Assembly: GCA_009733575.1 (NCBI GenBank)
Contig: ML769464.1
Span: forward strand, 62,001 to 126,000
DNA: 64,000 bases
From: Gymnopus androsaceus JB14
Taxonomy: Eukaryota; Basidiomycota; Agaricomycetes; Agaricales; Omphalotaceae
Reading direction: 5' to 3'
Positions 1 to 11,066 of the stretch are shown here, one piece after another. Position 1 is the first letter of the stretch, and every line of letters begins with the position of its first letter. The notes below the pieces were generated by a model. It was given only the letters and a program-made list of their open reading frames with translations. It was not told the DNA's origin and did no database searches. A program made the translations under genes and the position numbers.

Positions 1-1481
1 AGGGGGCACTTCACAGAGCTCGAGAGGAATCAGGGCTCCTGTGCCAATCTTGAAAGAATTACGCGATCAGCCTACGTCAACGATGAAAACGAAACTACGG
101 AGACATACCTCAACACAAATGACATCGGGATGCTTCAAGACATTTACCAACGACATTCTTGAAGTACTGCGCGAACGGTCATCGTCCCTCCCTCCTTCAT
201 CTGGAACGACAAAGCGCTTGCGCCGGCGGAGCTGAGTTTCTTGATTACCCGAGCTATTTTCTTGCCTCCGGGAGTAGGAGTCATGACACGAATACCCGAA
301 ATAAATCGCTGAAGACGCATGCGCTCGCGTTCTGGTAATCCACGACTGGGAGCGAGTATGTCGGGCGATCCACCTCTGCCGAAAAAGTCGAGGCAGAGGC
401 TAATGAGGCTTCCGGCCTTGTACATCGTGGCAGTTGAGATGTCAATATTAATCAACATCTGGTTGATTACCGGGGCGGACACTCTGGAAGTAGCCACGCC
501 AGAGCTCTAAACCTATGGTTCGGAAAGGGTTAAACGTCGTACATCGTTACTAGGAAGACAAGCAGACTTACCGGAGCCAATGTCCTTGCGCTCCTGGTCT
601 GTGAAGAAAGAGCGAACGTTGAATGGGTACTTCATCGAAGGCTGCATGACGAATCACGACGTTGAGAGCCTGTGAGAGAAGAAAAAAGCATAAGTATGGC
701 TACAGGGTAAATAGAACTTCACTGACCGTAATCGCGGTAAGAACCGCGTTGTCGTGAGACTGCTTGCCTTCGATGAAACGCTGCAAAACCCTGAATCGCG
801 TCGAGACATTAAGAAATTGCGGTGGGACTGGAAAAGAAAGAAAACGCCACTCACTCGGGGTTGATCGTGGCGACGAGATTCAAACGAATCTTGTAGACTT
901 TGGGCCCTTTTGCACCGGGCTTAGGTGCAGCAGCTTCGTCTGGACTGTCGAGGGTTACATCGAACTAGAAAAGGAAGAGAAACTCGTCAAAGTCACTGTA
1001 ACAAAATGACACGTATGGAACTTGCCTCTCGCGTATTGTCTGGACCCAAAGAAAGTTTCCTGGCTGTGAAAAAGTTCTTGCGGCCATCGTAGACGCCTGG
1101 AGGAGTGAAAACATCTGGAGCGATGCGCTCTTGGAGAGCACGAATGAGCTCCATATTGAGTCGGGCAGGTAGAGCCTTATCGGCTGGAGCTATGACTGCG
1201 AATGAAAATAATTGAAGAGTGGCACAAGACACGAAAAAATAGTACAAACCAACTAGAAAAGAGGGAAAAAGTCAGTAAAATGTGGCGATCTAGTAAAGAT
1301 CAGACAAGACTTACCGTCATAGTGGTGAATGATATCGCGAGGAATAGTTGTTTTGAAGGCGTTGACGCAGATCTTGAGTTCACGACCACTGTTACCGAAG
1401 CCACTCCTCCTGACACCAAGAGTTTCGACGTGACTAGCAGGTAAACCAGCTTGGGCACCACCGGTTCGAGGAGGGAGGCAT
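1..1481 (-). CDS. Argonaute-family protein, N-terminal and PAZ part (frameshifted, cut by window edge)
   Basis: Argonaute proteins bind small RNAs and silence matching transcripts. Read on the minus strand from an ATG at 1481, the exons give the N domain (SGFGNSGRELKICVNAF, then IPRDIIHHYD), a second exon with FTPPGVYDGRKNFF, the linker block RFIEGKQSHDNAVLTAIT, NVRSFFTDQERKDIGSG, and a PAZ start with MYKAGSLISLCLDFFGR and FISGIRVMTP. MID and PIWI, which hold the catalytic residues, lie beyond base 1. Introns of about 50-70 bases separate the blocks. At least five places need a one-base skip to stay in the family frame (near 1474, 649, 468, 171 and 136), and all five look like +1 insertions. 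It is either an RNAi pseudogene or an intact gene with sequence errors. The family call is firm; whether the gene is functional is not known. Confidence 0.85.
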
Positions 1482-2840
1482 CACAAAAGTGGCACAGAGC
1501 AAAAGGGATGGTAGTGGTAAGAAGGAAAGAATTAGATTTTTGCCGCTCGATTGTTCTTTATACTTCCATGCAAGGCATGAGGCGCTCGACTACTTATAAT
1601 TTAAAAAAAGAAGCAAGAACATATATTGAGACTCATCTATCATTCCCAGGCTCATTTTTACGCGATTTCGCGTCTATTCTCGTTCCTCGTCGCGTCTATT
1701 ATCGTATTCTCGCAATTAAAACCTCTTTCATCGCATCGTAAAATTATCTCAAACTTTTTTTTGCTGGTTTTTCTTTATCCCAATATGGCGCTACAACCTT
1801 GTGAGCTCCTTCCAGTTCTTTCCTTTCCAAACTCTTCGCTGCTTCTCTTTTTGACGTTGTCAGTCTGGTTGTCGTTGTCACATCCGTCGCGGCGGACCTC
1901 GGAGTAGTCTGGGATCTTGGCTTAAATCGGGCTGCTTTTACGCAGGGAAAAGCATAATCGGTTCCGGTCGTTACTGCGTGCGTCTTTGGAGTCCATCAAT
2001 CTGAAACCAATCAAGACAGAAGACAGACCCTTCCTTCCAGTTCCTCGCAATATCACCTTCTCGCGATGGTCTTGATTGGCTCGAAAACTTAAAGACTGCG
2101 AACAACTTTCATATCACTGCGCCTCACACGATTGCTTTGCAACTGAGTCATAGGAATGTACTATACTTACTTTTGGAGTATCATATCATTCCTGTCTTCA
2201 TCCAATGATGCATGAGGCTTGGATGCGCTCAATCTCAACTCATCGATAGCTCATCGATAACTCATATCAATACATCCAAAAACTCTCAGGATTCCTGAAA
2301 GAAGCCCATTCTTTCGCGTTTCGAGTTGCACCGCGGCCTCGAGCTTTATGGTTCCGATTTTTGGAGATTTTTTCCTGAATAGGAGAAGCAATTGCCCTTG
2401 CCCGGTGCGTTGCGCCGACGCGTCTGTTAATTAATTAATTTTTAGCGCGCGCGCGCGTTTCGCGTTTGTATATTACGCGTCATATCGGATGTTCTATCAT
2501 TTTCCATCGCCAGATCAGAAATCCGAACGCGTCTGCTAATGGGTACGCGTCATATCTATCGAATGTTGTCACCTTCTATCCTAAAAGCACTACCTAACGC
2601 GTCTGCCTACGCTTCGTAGTTCTATCACCCTTTTTTACCACAAAAAACAAGACATCGAAATCGGCACAGTAAAGGCAAGTACTATTAAAGTCTTAAGCAC
2701 AGTTCAATCAATCCATTTACTGACCTTTTCACTCGTTCTCATACTACATACAGACCATTGTCCTTGTCCAGTAACATCTCTTCTTCCCCGACTCCCTGAG
2801 CCTTCTGAAGACTCAGATACCCTATTATGGCATTTTCATG
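1482..2840. other. Intergenic: Argonaute upstream region with ACGCGT cluster
   Basis: No convincing gene is seen. The stretch holds the upstream region of the Argonaute gene, an AT-rich run near 1740-1790, a TTAATTAATTAATT tract followed by a short (GC)n run near 2427-2457, and five ACGCGT hexamers between 2418 and 2602. Short ORFs here have no recognisable pattern. Confidence 0.5.
2418..2602. repeat. Cluster of ACGCGT motifs in a degenerate repeat
   Basis: ACGCGT occurs at 2418, 2475, 2527, 2545 and 2597. The flanks repeat as ACGCGTCTG (three times) and ACGCGTCATATC (twice), so a short unit seems to have been duplicated. ACGCGT is the MluI cell-cycle box of yeasts, but nothing here shows that it acts as one. 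Confidence 0.45.
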
Positions 2841-2924
2841 GTGCGCCTAACTCAATCGGATAAAATCGTAAGATTCTTGCGAGGTTAAGATCTGAAAACT
2901 GCGAGTTCGACCCTCGAGTGGGCA
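2841..2924 (+). repeat. tRNA-Lys-derived SINE head, degenerate
   Basis: The A-box-like CTAACTCAATCGGATAAA and B-box-like GCGAGTTCGACCCTCG match the genuine tRNA-Lys at 23999, but the acceptor ends (GTGCGCC and GTGGGCA) do not pair, so it cannot be a working tRNA. A CTT-like anticodon followed by intron-like sequence suggests descent from an intron-bearing tRNA-Lys. A tail with TTTTCTTTAAATTTT follows; a similar tail follows the copy at 10879. Confidence 0.55.
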
Positions 2925-3420
2925 ATCTTTGGAGTTCCTGAAAGCACTTTTCTTTAAATTTTTGCAAAGATGCATTTGCATTCGAGTACAAACTGAGTTT
3001 AAAGGAGCTTGCAAAGCCCCTTTATCGTAGGATCTCCTGCACTTACCCGGTGCGTACCCAGGCCTCAATCCTCATAATTCGCTTTCTTCTCGCTTTCTTC
3101 GCCTTCCGTTCTGCTCAGGTCCTCGGGACGATGAATGAAACATGTCAGATTCTTCAACGGAGTGCTATTGGAACTCTCGCGATGAGTTACAGGACGGTCA
3201 GACGTGTGCTGCTTCTTTCCAACCACCGAGCTCACGAAGCTTTGATACTAGGGTTCAGCTCTAGCTTTGCCCTGAACAAACAAGCAAGTCGAGATGTTTG
3301 CGTACGCGTTACAACGAGATCCTGCGTGTACCTACCATCACTCTCAAAACACCGAATACGACACCCCTTCTGTGTCTTTGGAACTTCGTATAATCCGATT
3401 ACTTGCGTAAACCTCTACAG

Positions 3421-3840
3421 CTCCGCCTAGCTCAATCGGATAGAGTGTCATACTCGTATTTCCAGAGATAGCCTGAAGGCTGCGAGTTCAAGCACCGCCG
3501 TGGGCTATAAGATAATATGGTTGTTCTTTAATTAACTGTGTTTTTTTCCTTTCCCTTCAAAGGAGATCATACTTACCTCCTGCACAGAATGGATCTAATC
3601 CCTTATTCGTGAATGCATTGCGAGATATCTCCTTCCATTGCTTTGTGATTAGTTCAGAGGGAGAGAGCGCTAGACTTTGAACCGAGTTTGGATAGTGGGA
3701 CTCTGCAATTTTGCGCAGTTTCTCACTTTCACAAAGGGTTTAGCTTGATGCTTTAAAGGACAAGGATGAGAAAGCTAAAGTGCCGTATGAACGTGTATTT
3801 GACGCGTTCTTGTATGCATTATAATGAGTACTGTGATCAC
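3421..3840 (+). repeat. tRNA-Lys-derived SINE-like element with body
   Basis: A tRNA-Lys-like head (3421-3506: CTAGCTCAATCGGATAGAG, then GAAGGCTGCGAGTTC) runs into about 330 bases of body. The body contains AGATCATAC, GAATGGATC, GCGCAGTTTCT, GGGTTTAGCTTGAT and AGGACAAGGAT, and ends with a decayed TGTATGCATTATAATGAG. The same ordered blocks recur at 6960-7290, which makes this a dispersed repeat family rather than chance likeness. The B-box is damaged (TTCAAGC). Confidence 0.6.
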
Positions 3841-4236
3841 TGATAGCAATGTCTAGAATACTGCTGGTTTCTCTATTTTCTTTCTACGATTGATACGACG
3901 ACTCTTCCACTCCGATCTCACGAGCTCCGTCACACACGATTACTTGCAAAGTCTACAGCCCCGGCCACTGCCTAGCTCAATTGGTGTGAAGCTCTTGTTT
4001 TTAGTGGTGTTGCTGTGTTGCTGTGAAGCTCGTCCCTCGGGGTGTACTACACAGTGCATCTCCGGACTCAGGAATTTCCAACTTCAGCCCAGTCATCGTG
4101 CATTGGCGATTCGAACCTTATGTATGTGTGCAGTAAATGTATTATGCGATAATACGAAGCATAGGACGTTCGATTTGAATCTGGTGCATTTGAACTAGAC
4201 CGTACACCACGTCTGAATAAAGGCTAAACAAAGGCA
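3841..4236. other. Intergenic with a further decayed tRNA-like head
   Basis: Near 3940-3995 the phrase GATTACTTGCAAAGTCTACAG precedes CTGCCTAGCTCAATTGG, mirroring the flank and start of the copy at 3421. It is probably a truncated member of the same family. No gene is supported. Confidence 0.35.
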
Positions 4237-5682
4237 TTAACAACCAAATACATTCTTCAAGAATGGATGGTTAATTAGCTGCTTCGCACTTGCCCTCTTC
4301 TTGTAATCGAACTTTAAACAGTCCCTGATAAAATTTGCCGCCAGCCTAACCTCATGCTCAGTCAAGCCAGGGATCTTGTAGTTCGCCATGGCATCCTCGA
4401 GTTTGACTGGCACAAGATCAGGAACTCGGAGAAGATTGCCGTTTTATGTCAGCCTCAACAGTAGTGGGGAGTTTTAGAGGAGGTCACCATTTTTGTCAAA
4501 GTATCGGTCCCTTTCCTTTGCACGGGCAAGCATGGCGTCCGGGAATTGCTGTCCAGTAAGTTCCATCATCTTTGCCAAGTGATCATCCTCAACACTCCAG
4601 TCTGGCTGTGCATCTTCCGGGTTAAATAGCCAGCGTCCTACTAGGAGCTCGAATGTCTGCACGGTGTTAAGAAGGGGATAACATGTCTAGAGACAACAGA
4701 GGGACAAACCAAGCATCCGATGGCCCATATATCGATTTTTGGACCAATATCCGACCACAGAATGACCTCGGGCGCTCGTAAGGCTGGTTCACCGAAGGCG
4801 TCTACTGTTAGCTGCTCCCCTGCACGTTGCGCTATATTATCATTAGCAAAAAATTGTCAATAACGGTAGAAAGAGTAAGTACATACCATGACCCAGATCG
4901 ACCAGCGCGACCGTCATCCGCTCTGCGTGAAACGCACTCGTCTCGTACGTCCACTTGTGAGGGACTGGCTGTGATTTGGGAGAATCGCCGTCTGTCTCTG
5001 CCGGATTTTCAGCAAGAAAGATGTCTAATGCATCATCAAGCGAGTATAATGCGTTGGTGAAGAGAATGTTATCCAGCTTGACATCTCCAAAAACTGTAAG
5101 CATAGCAGATAAGGTAGACTCGGAATCGCACCAGTGTGGATAATGTCCGATGAGTGGAGTACATCGAGAGCTTGAAGAACCATGTAGAGAATATTGCGAA
5201 CCATGTACACTGGGAGAGACTTGGTTGGTGCTGAGCGGCGTAGTGCGGAAACAGAAGTGCTGAACAGCGTCTGGACCAAGCAAAGATGTCGGTTTCCGCC
5301 AGGGCTGGTGATAGTAAAGTTATCTAAAAGTATTGGAAGGTGCTCGAATCCCTCTTCATCGCGCTCTTGAGCATTCTTAGCGATTTCCTCAAGAAACTCG
5401 AGCTCGCGAACCGCGCCCCTATCAACGTCCAGGGTAGCTTCGGCAGTGAGGATCTTCGCAGCAACATATTTAGAGTCACTAGAGGCAAATAATCGTGGAC
5501 ATCAATATGGAATTTAGAGCCATACATAAGAGTAAGAACCTTATTATGCGTTCGTCACGGATAAGCCATGTCGTCGCCGTCGCGCCTTCTCCAAGCTTCC
5601 TGAGTATCGTGTAACGGTTATCTTGAACCGATTCGCCAAGACGCGGGGAGAAGTGAGCGGCAGATTCAGAATTAGGGGACAT
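4237..5682 (-). CDS. SRPK-like serine/threonine protein kinase
   Basis: Kinases of this type phosphorylate SR-rich proteins; many agaricomycete members are lineage-specific duplicates with unknown targets. The minus-strand exons give the glycine-rich loop LRKLGEGATATTWL, the lysine motif YVAAKIL, catalytic loop IIHTDVKLDNILF, metal-binding VDLGH (the DLG form used by SRPKs), LRAPEVILW, DIWAIGCL, and a C-terminal NHPFLKNVFGC before TAA at 4237. Several introns of about 45-80 bases interrupt it; one splits the Asp codon of the catalytic loop near 5130. All key residues are present and no frameshift is needed. The start at 5682 (MSPNSESAAHFSPRLGE) is the first Met in frame with the kinase. An upstream exon starting near 5901 could join, but its phase does not fit. 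Confidence 0.85.
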
Positions 5683-6900
5683 TAGGCGTCTGACAGATAC
5701 AGATAGAATAAATCGTCGAGTGGTAAGAATCCAAAGTGAAATTATTAGCGCCCGTACAAATCCTTCTACGTACTTACACGCCCTCAACGGACAAATACTT
5801 GGTAAGCTCAAAGAACGAGAGTGCTGGAAGCACTGCGCGCGTGCACCGAGAAAGAACCTTTGTAACTTGAAGTCTGTTGGCAGCGCTGAAATGTCCTTCA
5901 CCCCTGGTGAACGGTTTACTTAAAAAGGCAGCTTGAATGGCCTCTTCTTGTCTTCGCCATTTGCATTTTCAATCGAACAGAGCATCATACAGAAATCTTA
6001 TGAGTTTAGGTTAAAACATTAAAATCTTTGAGTTTGCGTTCGCATCTTTATAACGAATCCTGCTTGTTATTATTAATACTGAGTGTTTTATCAACGAATC
6101 GGTCACGGCTCACCTCTGCACTGTGACAGTCAAGGAACATGATTTTCATGTTCCGAGTTCACCTAAAATTCATTGAGGAGTGCTTGATTTTTATTGGATT
6201 GACACTGATATTCATAGAATTCTCCATGATTTTGCTCGGAATAATTCATGTGCAGATTTGACGTTTTAATGTTCTCTTTTCATGGAGCAGTCTATGAATT
6301 ACATCTCATTTGACCTGATTTGTCTGTAAACGAAGCGAAATAATACTAGTGACAAACTATAGGTTTGTCACTAGTTTGATCGTACTTTTTACTAGTCTTA
6401 AGTACAATAGCTCAACAGTAACTATGTATATACACTTACACTTAACTTAACTACAAATACAATACTATACTACTACATCTACATAGTTAGTCTAGTGTTG
6501 ATATACAACACTATGGTTCGAACTCTCGACTCCACGAACGTGCAAGTTCTACCACTGCGCCAAGATAGCTTCATAACAAGATAGAGTTACATAGAATATA
6601 TAGCATTATTTCATAGTGTATACATTGAACTTCATTTGCATTTCCATGATTTGAACTATTCAATAAATTACGAAAATATTATGAAACAGATTTTCACATG
6701 GAAAACCATGAATGTTCGAAGTCAGGGTCCTGGAAGGAAATAATATATATAATTAATATCATGAAATTTTCCATGAAACAATCAAGTTGCGCCCATGGAG
6801 TGTAATTCATAGAAAGTGTCTTGAATTATACAAGGAGCATGAATATTTATTTCAGTGAAAAGGAGATGATTCATTCATATCATATCACTAGACCATGATT
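5683..6900. other. AT-rich repeat region with hairpins and a tRNA-like stretch
   Basis: No gene is seen. From about 6120 to 6900 the DNA is AT-rich and full of short palindromes built on CATGATTTTCATG and CATGGAAAACCATG, with that motif near both edges (6140 and 6892), as in a decayed MITE. A perfect 13-base inverted repeat lies at 6345-6375. On the minus strand near 6517-6575 a tRNA-like sequence (GGCGCAGTGGTAGAAC, then GAGTTCGAACC) is visible but does not fold convincingly. Confidence 0.45.
6345..6375. repeat. Perfect short inverted repeat (ACTAGTGACAAAC)
   Basis: ACTAGTGACAAAC at 6345-6357 and its exact reverse complement at 6363-6375 are separated by five bases. It could form a hairpin and may be a transposon end or the centre of a MITE. 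Confidence 0.7.
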
Positions 6901-6959
6901 TTCATGTGCTTCGGCTCTCACAGTGCTGTGCTTTCTGAGCTCGGTAGCATCCGATTACT

Positions 6960-7300
6960 TGCATAAAATCATAAATCATAATGCTGTTCTTTAATCATCG
7001 GTGGGTTTTTTTAAACTTTCCGCTGCAAAGAAGATCATACATCCAGTACGGAATGGATCCCTGACCAGTGATGAGGTGATTTCTCCTTCCTCTTCTGATT
7101 TGAATTAAAGAACCAAGTTTGGATACTGGGATCCCCGCAATGAGATCATGCGCAGTTTCTTTGTTTTCACAAAGGTTTCCTAGGGTTTAGCTTGATCCCT
7201 AACAGGACAAGGATCAGTTGAAAGCTGGCGCGCTCCTTGAACGCGTACTTGACGCGTTTTTGTACGCGTTATAACGAGTCCCGCTTGCCATACTTCGCGA
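6960..7300 (+). repeat. Second body copy of the SINE-like family
   Basis: The ordered blocks GATCATACATCCAG, GGAATGGATCC, ACCAAGTTTGGATA, ATGCGCAGTTTCT, GGGTTTAGCTTGATC, AGGACAAGGATCAG and TTTTTGTACGCGTTATAAC match the body at 3507-3840. The preceding head is lost; only CCGATTACTTGCATAAA, the phrase seen before other heads, is left. Confidence 0.6.
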
Positions 7301-8588
7301 ATACTCTATTATCCCCTTCCAAAGCACTGAATCGGTACAGAGCAAAAATGTAAGTAAGACCAATGGAGAATACTACTAGTGTTTTGTTTTGTTTATACGG
7401 ATTGACTCTCTGTAGTACCAGATTAAGTTCTTCCATAAAGGTTTACAGCCCCCTTAGTTCAATCGGATGGATCAAATGAGGATCTTAATTTCATTGATGG
7501 TCTGGAGATGCGAGTGACTCGGAGTTCGTCCCTCGGTCTGGGCTGTTTTCTGGAAAGATTTGTTCCTTTTTTCCCCAACAGCTTGTAGTAAAAGATAATA
7601 TTTCCCCAGTGATTGCATTGATGATTTCCCAGTGGGCCATAAATGCCCTCTAATGCACTGAAAGTGTTTTGGCCATAAGCAAAATCATGTCAAAGCATTT
7701 TTGTTTGAACATTCCCTGCCAGTTCAGGGCCGGGCACTCCAGAGTCCAGGCCTGGTAACTGATCAAGCATTGCCATGGAGCAATGTGCCATTTTGAGGAC
7801 TAAGTATTGATGCAAACATCAGTTCATTATGTTCTATGCGTAGAATTCTGCTGGAATTTTGTGTTATACTCAACGTTGAATTTGAGGTGCAGTTCACATT
7901 TTTTTTTTTTTTGGTTCACATTCCAATGATTACATATCACAAGGGCACTGGCAGGTGGTCGCAGCCTAAGATTAAATTTTCGGATTTCGTCATTCGAAAT
8001 ACTGCCAAGACAAGCAAAGCACAGTATTCTGGCAATGCCCGCTACCACCGCTTTCTGGTGCTAGTATCCTTCAATGAACACATGTGCCTTAACTTCATTA
8101 AACTCGATGCTTTATATACTGTATGGCAGCCATTCATGTGGAGATAGAGCCGTATTGGCAATCGAGCCGTACGCTCTATCTGGTTCCGTTTTTATTTAGT
8201 ATATGCGCTTGATGCCGCTTGTTATTTACAATATCTTCTTATCAGTAGATATGATGCATACGATGCATAGCCTAGATAATTCAACTTATCACTAGATTAG
8301 TATATATATTGTATGGTACCTCTGAATTTATTCCCGCGCGTTTGCTAAGGCTTATTGCTATTAGATCAGAGTGAAGTCACCGTTTCGGACTTTATTCTAA
8401 CAATTCAAAATGCATTGGATTTTCTTTCGACAAGCCTAGATGTATTTCTTGTACAAAATTCCACAGAATGTCCATGAGCAAACTTTTATGTCATGTTTCA
8501 TCCAATGATCATCTCTTGAGATGTGATCTGATATTCGGGAGGTAGGTGGGCCTGTTCCTAGATATTATTCATTTACATTGAGCTCACT
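7301..8588. other. Intergenic with one more tRNA-like head (7449-7546)
   Basis: At 7449-7546 a degenerate tRNA-like head (CCTTAGTTCAATCGGATGG, then GGAGTTCGTCCCTCGG) sits downstream of the body at 6960-7300. A 12-base T run lies near 7902. The rest, to the end of the secreted-protein gene, shows no coding pattern. Confidence 0.4.
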
Positions 8589-9101
8589 CTATATTGCCAG
8601 TGTTGAATAAGTCATAGTGACACTTACCGGTTGGCATTCAGTCCCGGTCTCTACAACAGCAAGATAAACTTCCTCTCCGCTGACAAGGCTTGGTAGCTCG
8701 GGCATAACGAGAGATGTTGGCGGGGAAATAAATCCTCCATCAGGAGGTAGAGGTGGTAATCCTTTGAAGACGATTAGACACTTGACGATCAAAAATCCAC
8801 AAAGAGCGTCCTTACCAAAATTGGCAATCAAGTATGACCCGAAATAATAAGTGTAATCCCCTTGGTCAAACTCTCCAGTCGAATTGAGGTTTGCGGTCGT
8901 CGGAGCATAGTCGGTCAGCCACACGGTGATCTGGCTGTATCCATCGAAGCAGAAGTTGGAGTCTTCATATGCAAAGTCGAAGGAATCGCCTTTAGCGACG
9001 ACTTCACTACTCGTGGGAGCAGAGATCACACCTGCAAAAGCAGAAAGTGCGCAGGAAATAATCGCTAGTGAGGTACAAGCCCAGGTGAGTGAGGGGACCA
9101 T
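8589..9101 (-). CDS. Small secreted protein, unknown function
   Basis: The ORF reads through from 9101 to a stop at 8589. The chosen start gives an N-terminus MVPSLTWACTSLAIISCALS with a hydrophobic core and small residues before APTSSE, a good signal peptide. An upstream ATG at 9179 would add 26 polar residues ahead of the signal and looks less likely. An intron of 54 bases fits near 8769-8822 (GTAAGG...CAAAG) and keeps frame. The mature part is acidic and rich in Tyr, Thr and Ser, with a proline-rich LPPLPPDGGF and cysteines in SNFCFDGYS and TECQPVS. No family is recognised. It could be a secreted effector or a surface protein. Confidence 0.6.
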   Translation of the reverse strand: MVPSLTWACTSLAIISCALSAFAGVISAPTSSEVVAKGDSFDFAYEDSNFCFDGYSQITVWLTDYAPTTANLNSTGEFDQGDYTYYFGSYLIANFGKDALCGFLIVKCLIVFKGLPPLPPDGGFISPPTSLVMPELPSLVSGEEVYLAVVETGTECQPVSVTMTYSTLAI

Positions 9102-10383
9102 GGTGGATGCGGATGATGTTTTGAGATTGGCTGTTTTTAAACTGTAGTGATGATATACATCTAGGGAAGAAGACAACATCTAGTGTCGTTTATGACAGAA
9201 ATGTATTTGAGTTATACAGTGACAAGTTATGGAAGCGGGAGATTAATTGAAACTCACACTGTCTGTCCAAGTTACCGTTCAAGGGTATCTGTTACTGGTA
9301 AGGCACCCCATCAGCAAAACCTGTACCATCACAATACATTTCTTTCGTCTCTGGAGCAAGGATAGTAATTCCAGAGATCTCCAGAGACCTCCAGAGACGT
9401 CTGGAGGAGTTTGACAGCTTTTTGACAGCTGTCAGAGCTGAGACTCTGGAGACCTCTGGAGACCAACCAGGTTTTGCAGATGTAGTAGTTGTGGTGGTGA
9501 GTTGTGACAGTAGTGAGTAAATGTGCGGCGGACTAACTAGTAGTGGTGGCGGTAGATCTACATACCACAACTAGTACTACTAAGTATTAAGTAATGTATA
9601 TATTTTATAAAATTTACAAGTTACCTTCCCTCATCACCCCGGTCCCCATGCACTAGTTGTGACTCTTGTGCACTAGCCAATTCTCTTGCCGCTGCGCGGC
9701 TTTTAAAGAGCGGTTCAAGTTAAGCTTCGGGCCTAACCCATTGACATAAATTGAAAATCCATACGAGTACCCGCAGGTCACCTGCCATGGTATTCAAATG
9801 GCCCGGGTATTGTGGTACTTCAAAGGTCCATGCATACCTGGTGCTTCGGGTACTTGTTACTTGCGGGTGTTTCAAGCCACTGATCAATAGGTGTTGTTGG
9901 GCAATAGACATGTGCTGGGAATTTCATGATGATAACTGGAATATCATTTGCCTCAAAATTGTCAAAACAAGATTTGACTGTGCCACGGAACAGTGAAAGA
10001 CTGCCATGCGATTCTAGATCCTTCCTCGCTCTCCGCTCAGACCGCATTCTTGAACCAGAACCCGGTTTCATGTTGAACCCAAGTTGCGATGGGCTAAGTA
10101 AGTATACCAAGTAGGTCATGTACTGCTTTGGTACTGCTTCTCTTGCTTTTACCACCAGACACACGACTCGGAATCCAATTGTTATGTTACTGTTAAGACT
10201 CACTCGCAGAATGTTACAACATCAAAAACACCGAAATTGGCGGCGCAGTATCCGTAGAGAGGAAAAAGGTAGACCAGCAGCATTATCTATTAGTTACTTA
10301 CTTATCTTGACTTCAAATCGTCGAGTCCATTTGAGCTGACTTGCTATATATCATTTACGTTGCTCGCGGTTATTAAGAGCGGT
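9102..10383. other. Intergenic; CTCCAGAG hairpin region
   Basis: From 9365 to 9470 the sequence repeats CTCCAGAG and then its complement CTCTGGAG, so it could fold as an imperfect hairpin. From 9600 to 10340 no gene is supported. Near 10228-10256 there are about 28 bases (ACACCGAAATTGG...CGCAGTAT) that recur near 16985, just before an F-box remnant. Confidence 0.4.
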
Positions 10384-10420
10384 GATCTGAAGGCTGCGAG
10401 TTCGACCTTCGCCGTGGGCT
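10384..10420 (+). repeat. 3' half of a tRNA-Lys-like SINE head
   Basis: GATCTGAAGGCTGCGAG, TTCGACC and GTGGGCTATAAGAT match the 3' half of tRNA-Lys and the first bases of the SINE body at 3501. The 5' half is missing. Confidence 0.5.
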
Positions 10421-11066
10421 ATAAGATTGTTGGGGTCTCCGACTTGGGCATATTTTTTCTTATTTGGAAGTGGTCTCCTAGAAGCAGAGTATCAACTCGA
10501 TCAATAAAATTGATGAGCTTTCGATAACACTAAACCAGGACTCGGAGGAGCCGCGTATCGTATAGCCAGAAAGTTTGTCGCATTGGTCTTCAAATGGAAT
10601 ACACATTGATACCGAGCGTAAACCCACATTCACGATGAGGCTGATGGTGCTTCATTGAGGCAAGAAAATTTTGGCTCAATCGCGTCGCGACATAGCAGAA
10701 GGAGTAGAGAGCAACGTTTGAACTGAAGCATTTTGAACAGACTGTAGGATGAATGTATATGGATGTATAATGAGGAGCTTCTTGCATTCTCCAAAAACTC
10801 GAGGCTGAACTGACACTCTATCAAAATGATTGTGCTGAGTCTAAACTGTTTTGTGCAACTAATACGGTGACTAGATATGGCCCACCTAGCTTAACCAGAC
10901 AGAGTGTCAGACCTTTATCAAGCTGCTCATTTGAAGGTTGTGAGTTCGACCCTCCGTGGACTGTTGAGAACATTCCTTGTGAATAGATTTCCACAACTTT
11001 TTTCTTTAAAGCAGCAGATGGCTAAATTCCAAGCTGAGATATATATCGCCCGCCACCACTATCTAT
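10421..11066. other. Intergenic with degenerate tRNA-Lys-like head (10879-10963)
   Basis: The head at 10879-10963 has CCCACCTAGCTTAACC, an intron-like middle and GTGAGTTCGACCCTCCG. A tail with CTTTTTTCTTTAAAG follows, like the copy at 2841. No gene is seen in the remainder. Confidence 0.45.

Noticed and set aside
1451..1907. Two overlapping plus-strand ORFs upstream of Argonaute
   Set aside because: They overlap the Argonaute first exon or AT-rich promoter DNA and have no coding pattern.
2841..2924. A second functional tRNA-Lys
   Set aside because: The acceptor ends do not pair and the anticodon stem is damaged; it fits a SINE head.
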